6,328 bases of DNA from the NCBI GenBank assembly GCA_007050885.1, contig SMYQ01000057.1, positions 1 through 6,328 on the forward strand, given 5' to 3'. Origin of the DNA: Candidatus Bathyarchaeota archaeon (GTDB lineage: Archaea; Thermoproteota; Bathyarchaeia; 40CM-2-53-6; RBG-13-38-9). Positions 5,877 through 6,328 of this stretch are shown here, piece by piece. Each line of letters starts with the position of its first letter. Position 1 is the first letter of the stretch. Below the pieces are notes generated by a model that was given only the letters and a program-made list of their open reading frames with translations, had not been told where the DNA came from and did not search any database. Both the position numbers and the translations under genes were made by a program.

Positions 5877-5981
5877 CTTACATACCCTACCTTAAACAGC
5901 ATCTAGTACATAGCACCTAGTACTACCCTAACATACCTAATTTCGCTACTGAACCTCTATACTCAAGCTCCTCTTCCTGAC
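5864..5981. other. G-poor, C-rich convergent intergenic stretch
   Basis: By my hand count the plus strand has about 39 C but only 8 G in 118 bases, a skew not seen in the other gaps. TACCCTA-type words recur (5883-5889, 5888-5894 as TACCTTA, 5924-5930). No open frame or RNA gene is evident on either strand. It is the lplA 3' flank and lies beyond the glutamine synthetase 3' end, so it may be transcribed from both sides. The remainder (5982-6034) shows nothing beyond a modest T-rich run on the minus strand just after the glutamine synthetase stop. Confidence 0.5.
5900..5927. repeat. Two tandem 14-nt near-repeats (CAYCTAGTAC core)
   Basis: CATCTAGTACATAG (5900-5913) is followed directly by CACCTAGTACTACC (5914-5927). 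Nine of the first ten positions match, then the copies diverge. Within them TAGTAC (5904-5909) and GTACTA (5920-5925) form a 6-bp inverted repeat with a 10-nt spacer. As it lies between convergent genes, it could be a two-way hairpin or a decayed repeat remnant. Confidence 0.4.
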
Positions 5982-6034
5982 TATTGATATAGGGAACGCT
6001 ACAATTGCAATCAAGTTTAATAGAAAACCAAGTC

Positions 6035-6328
6035 TCAGTAAATATCCAAATATTTCTCGATTTCCCATGCTGTTACTTGAGTTTTAAATTCGCTCCATTC
6101 TTTTGTTTTTATCGCTATATATCTTTCAAAAAGATGATTACCCAATACTTTTCTAATGACATCTGTGTCTTTTGAGTAATTTAATGCCTCTCGTAGTGAT
6201 GTGGGTAAGACTTCAATTTGTTTCTGGGCTAAACTTTCATCGTCGAACTGATATACATTTTCTTCTACTGGTTCAGGAGGTTTCAAGTTTTGTTTTATCC
6301 CTTCAAGAGCTGTCTTTATCATTACAGC
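6035..6328 (-). CDS. glnA: Glutamine synthetase type I, C-terminal 97 residues (cut by window edge)
   Basis: The frame runs open to the right edge, so only about the last fifth of a roughly 440-450-residue enzyme is seen. Full-length enzymes make glutamine from glutamate, ammonia and ATP as cytosolic dodecamers. The visible part aligns by eye with the GSI C-terminus: 'TALEGIKQNL', 'PPEPVEENVYQF', 'LPTSLREAL', then 'VIRKVLGNHLFERYI', 'EWSEFKTQVTAWEIEKYL' and a terminal Tyr. The 'LGxHLFE' and 'TQVxxWE' wording resembles the GSI-alpha group (Bacillus and many archaea). It differs from the E. coli-type beta group, which is controlled by adenylylation, although a Tyr stands at the equivalent 'NVY' position. 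The stop is TGA at 6037-6035. Active-site motifs, start and promoter lie outside the window. The internal ATG at 6322 is not the gene start. Confidence 0.93.
   Translation of the reverse strand, partial: AVMIKTALEGIKQNLKPPEPVEENVYQFDDESLAQKQIEVLPTSLREALNYSKDTDVIRKVLGNHLFERYIAIKTKEWSEFKTQVTAWEIEKYLDIY

Noticed and set aside
5940..5962. GGTTCAGTAGC on the minus strand as a tRNA T-arm
   Set aside because: No matching acceptor, D or anticodon stem could be built around it.
6004..6011. ATTGCAAT palindrome near the glutamine synthetase 3' end
   Set aside because: An 8-nt palindrome in AT-rich DNA at a gene's 3' side is expected by chance.

Overview
The window is 6.3 kb of AT-rich DNA that most likely comes from an archaeon. 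The evidence is indirect. Several genes have TATA-like, BRE-preceded elements rather than bacterial -35/-10 pairs. Start-site Shine-Dalgarno signals are weak, and one to three genes use TTG or GTG starts. The protein set also fits (small VIT/CCC1-like protein, lipoate ligase with 'RRSIGGGTI', GSI-alpha-type glutamine synthetase). I cannot place it to a phylum from this window. No rRNA, tRNA, CRISPR array, insertion sequence or prophage gene is visible.

Layout, left to right: (1) a VIT1/CCC1-like membrane protein on the minus strand (27-614); (2) a 240-base divergent intergenic region full of short repeats; (3) an AHL-lactonase-like metallo-beta-lactamase on the plus strand (857-1699); (4) convergent to it, an ICMT-like membrane methyltransferase on the minus strand (1747-2319); (5) a divergent intergenic region holding a perfect 15-nt palindrome set among TATA elements; (6) a Cu+-type P1B ATPase with an N-terminal YHS domain instead of an HMA domain on the plus strand (2543-4621); (7) a 138-base gap with two tandem hairpins, the first followed by TTTT; (8) a lipoate-protein ligase with catalytic and LplB-like domains in one chain on the plus strand (4760-5863); (9) a 171-base convergent gap that is strikingly G-poor on the plus strand and carries a 14-nt tandem near-repeat; (10) the C-terminal 97 residues of glutamine synthetase on the minus strand, cut by the right edge.

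The genes are mostly single transcription units with alternating orientation, so no multi-gene operon is visible. Two of the six genes point to metal handling: the copper exporter is clear and the VIT-like protein is probable. The others are metabolic or enzymatic (lipoylation, nitrogen assimilation, a lactonase-type hydrolase, a methyltransferase). I see no convincing new multi-gene system. The most interesting local signals are the palindrome at the copper ATPase promoter, the repeat-dense VIT/lactonase intergenic region, and the G-poor repeat-bearing gap before glutamine synthetase.
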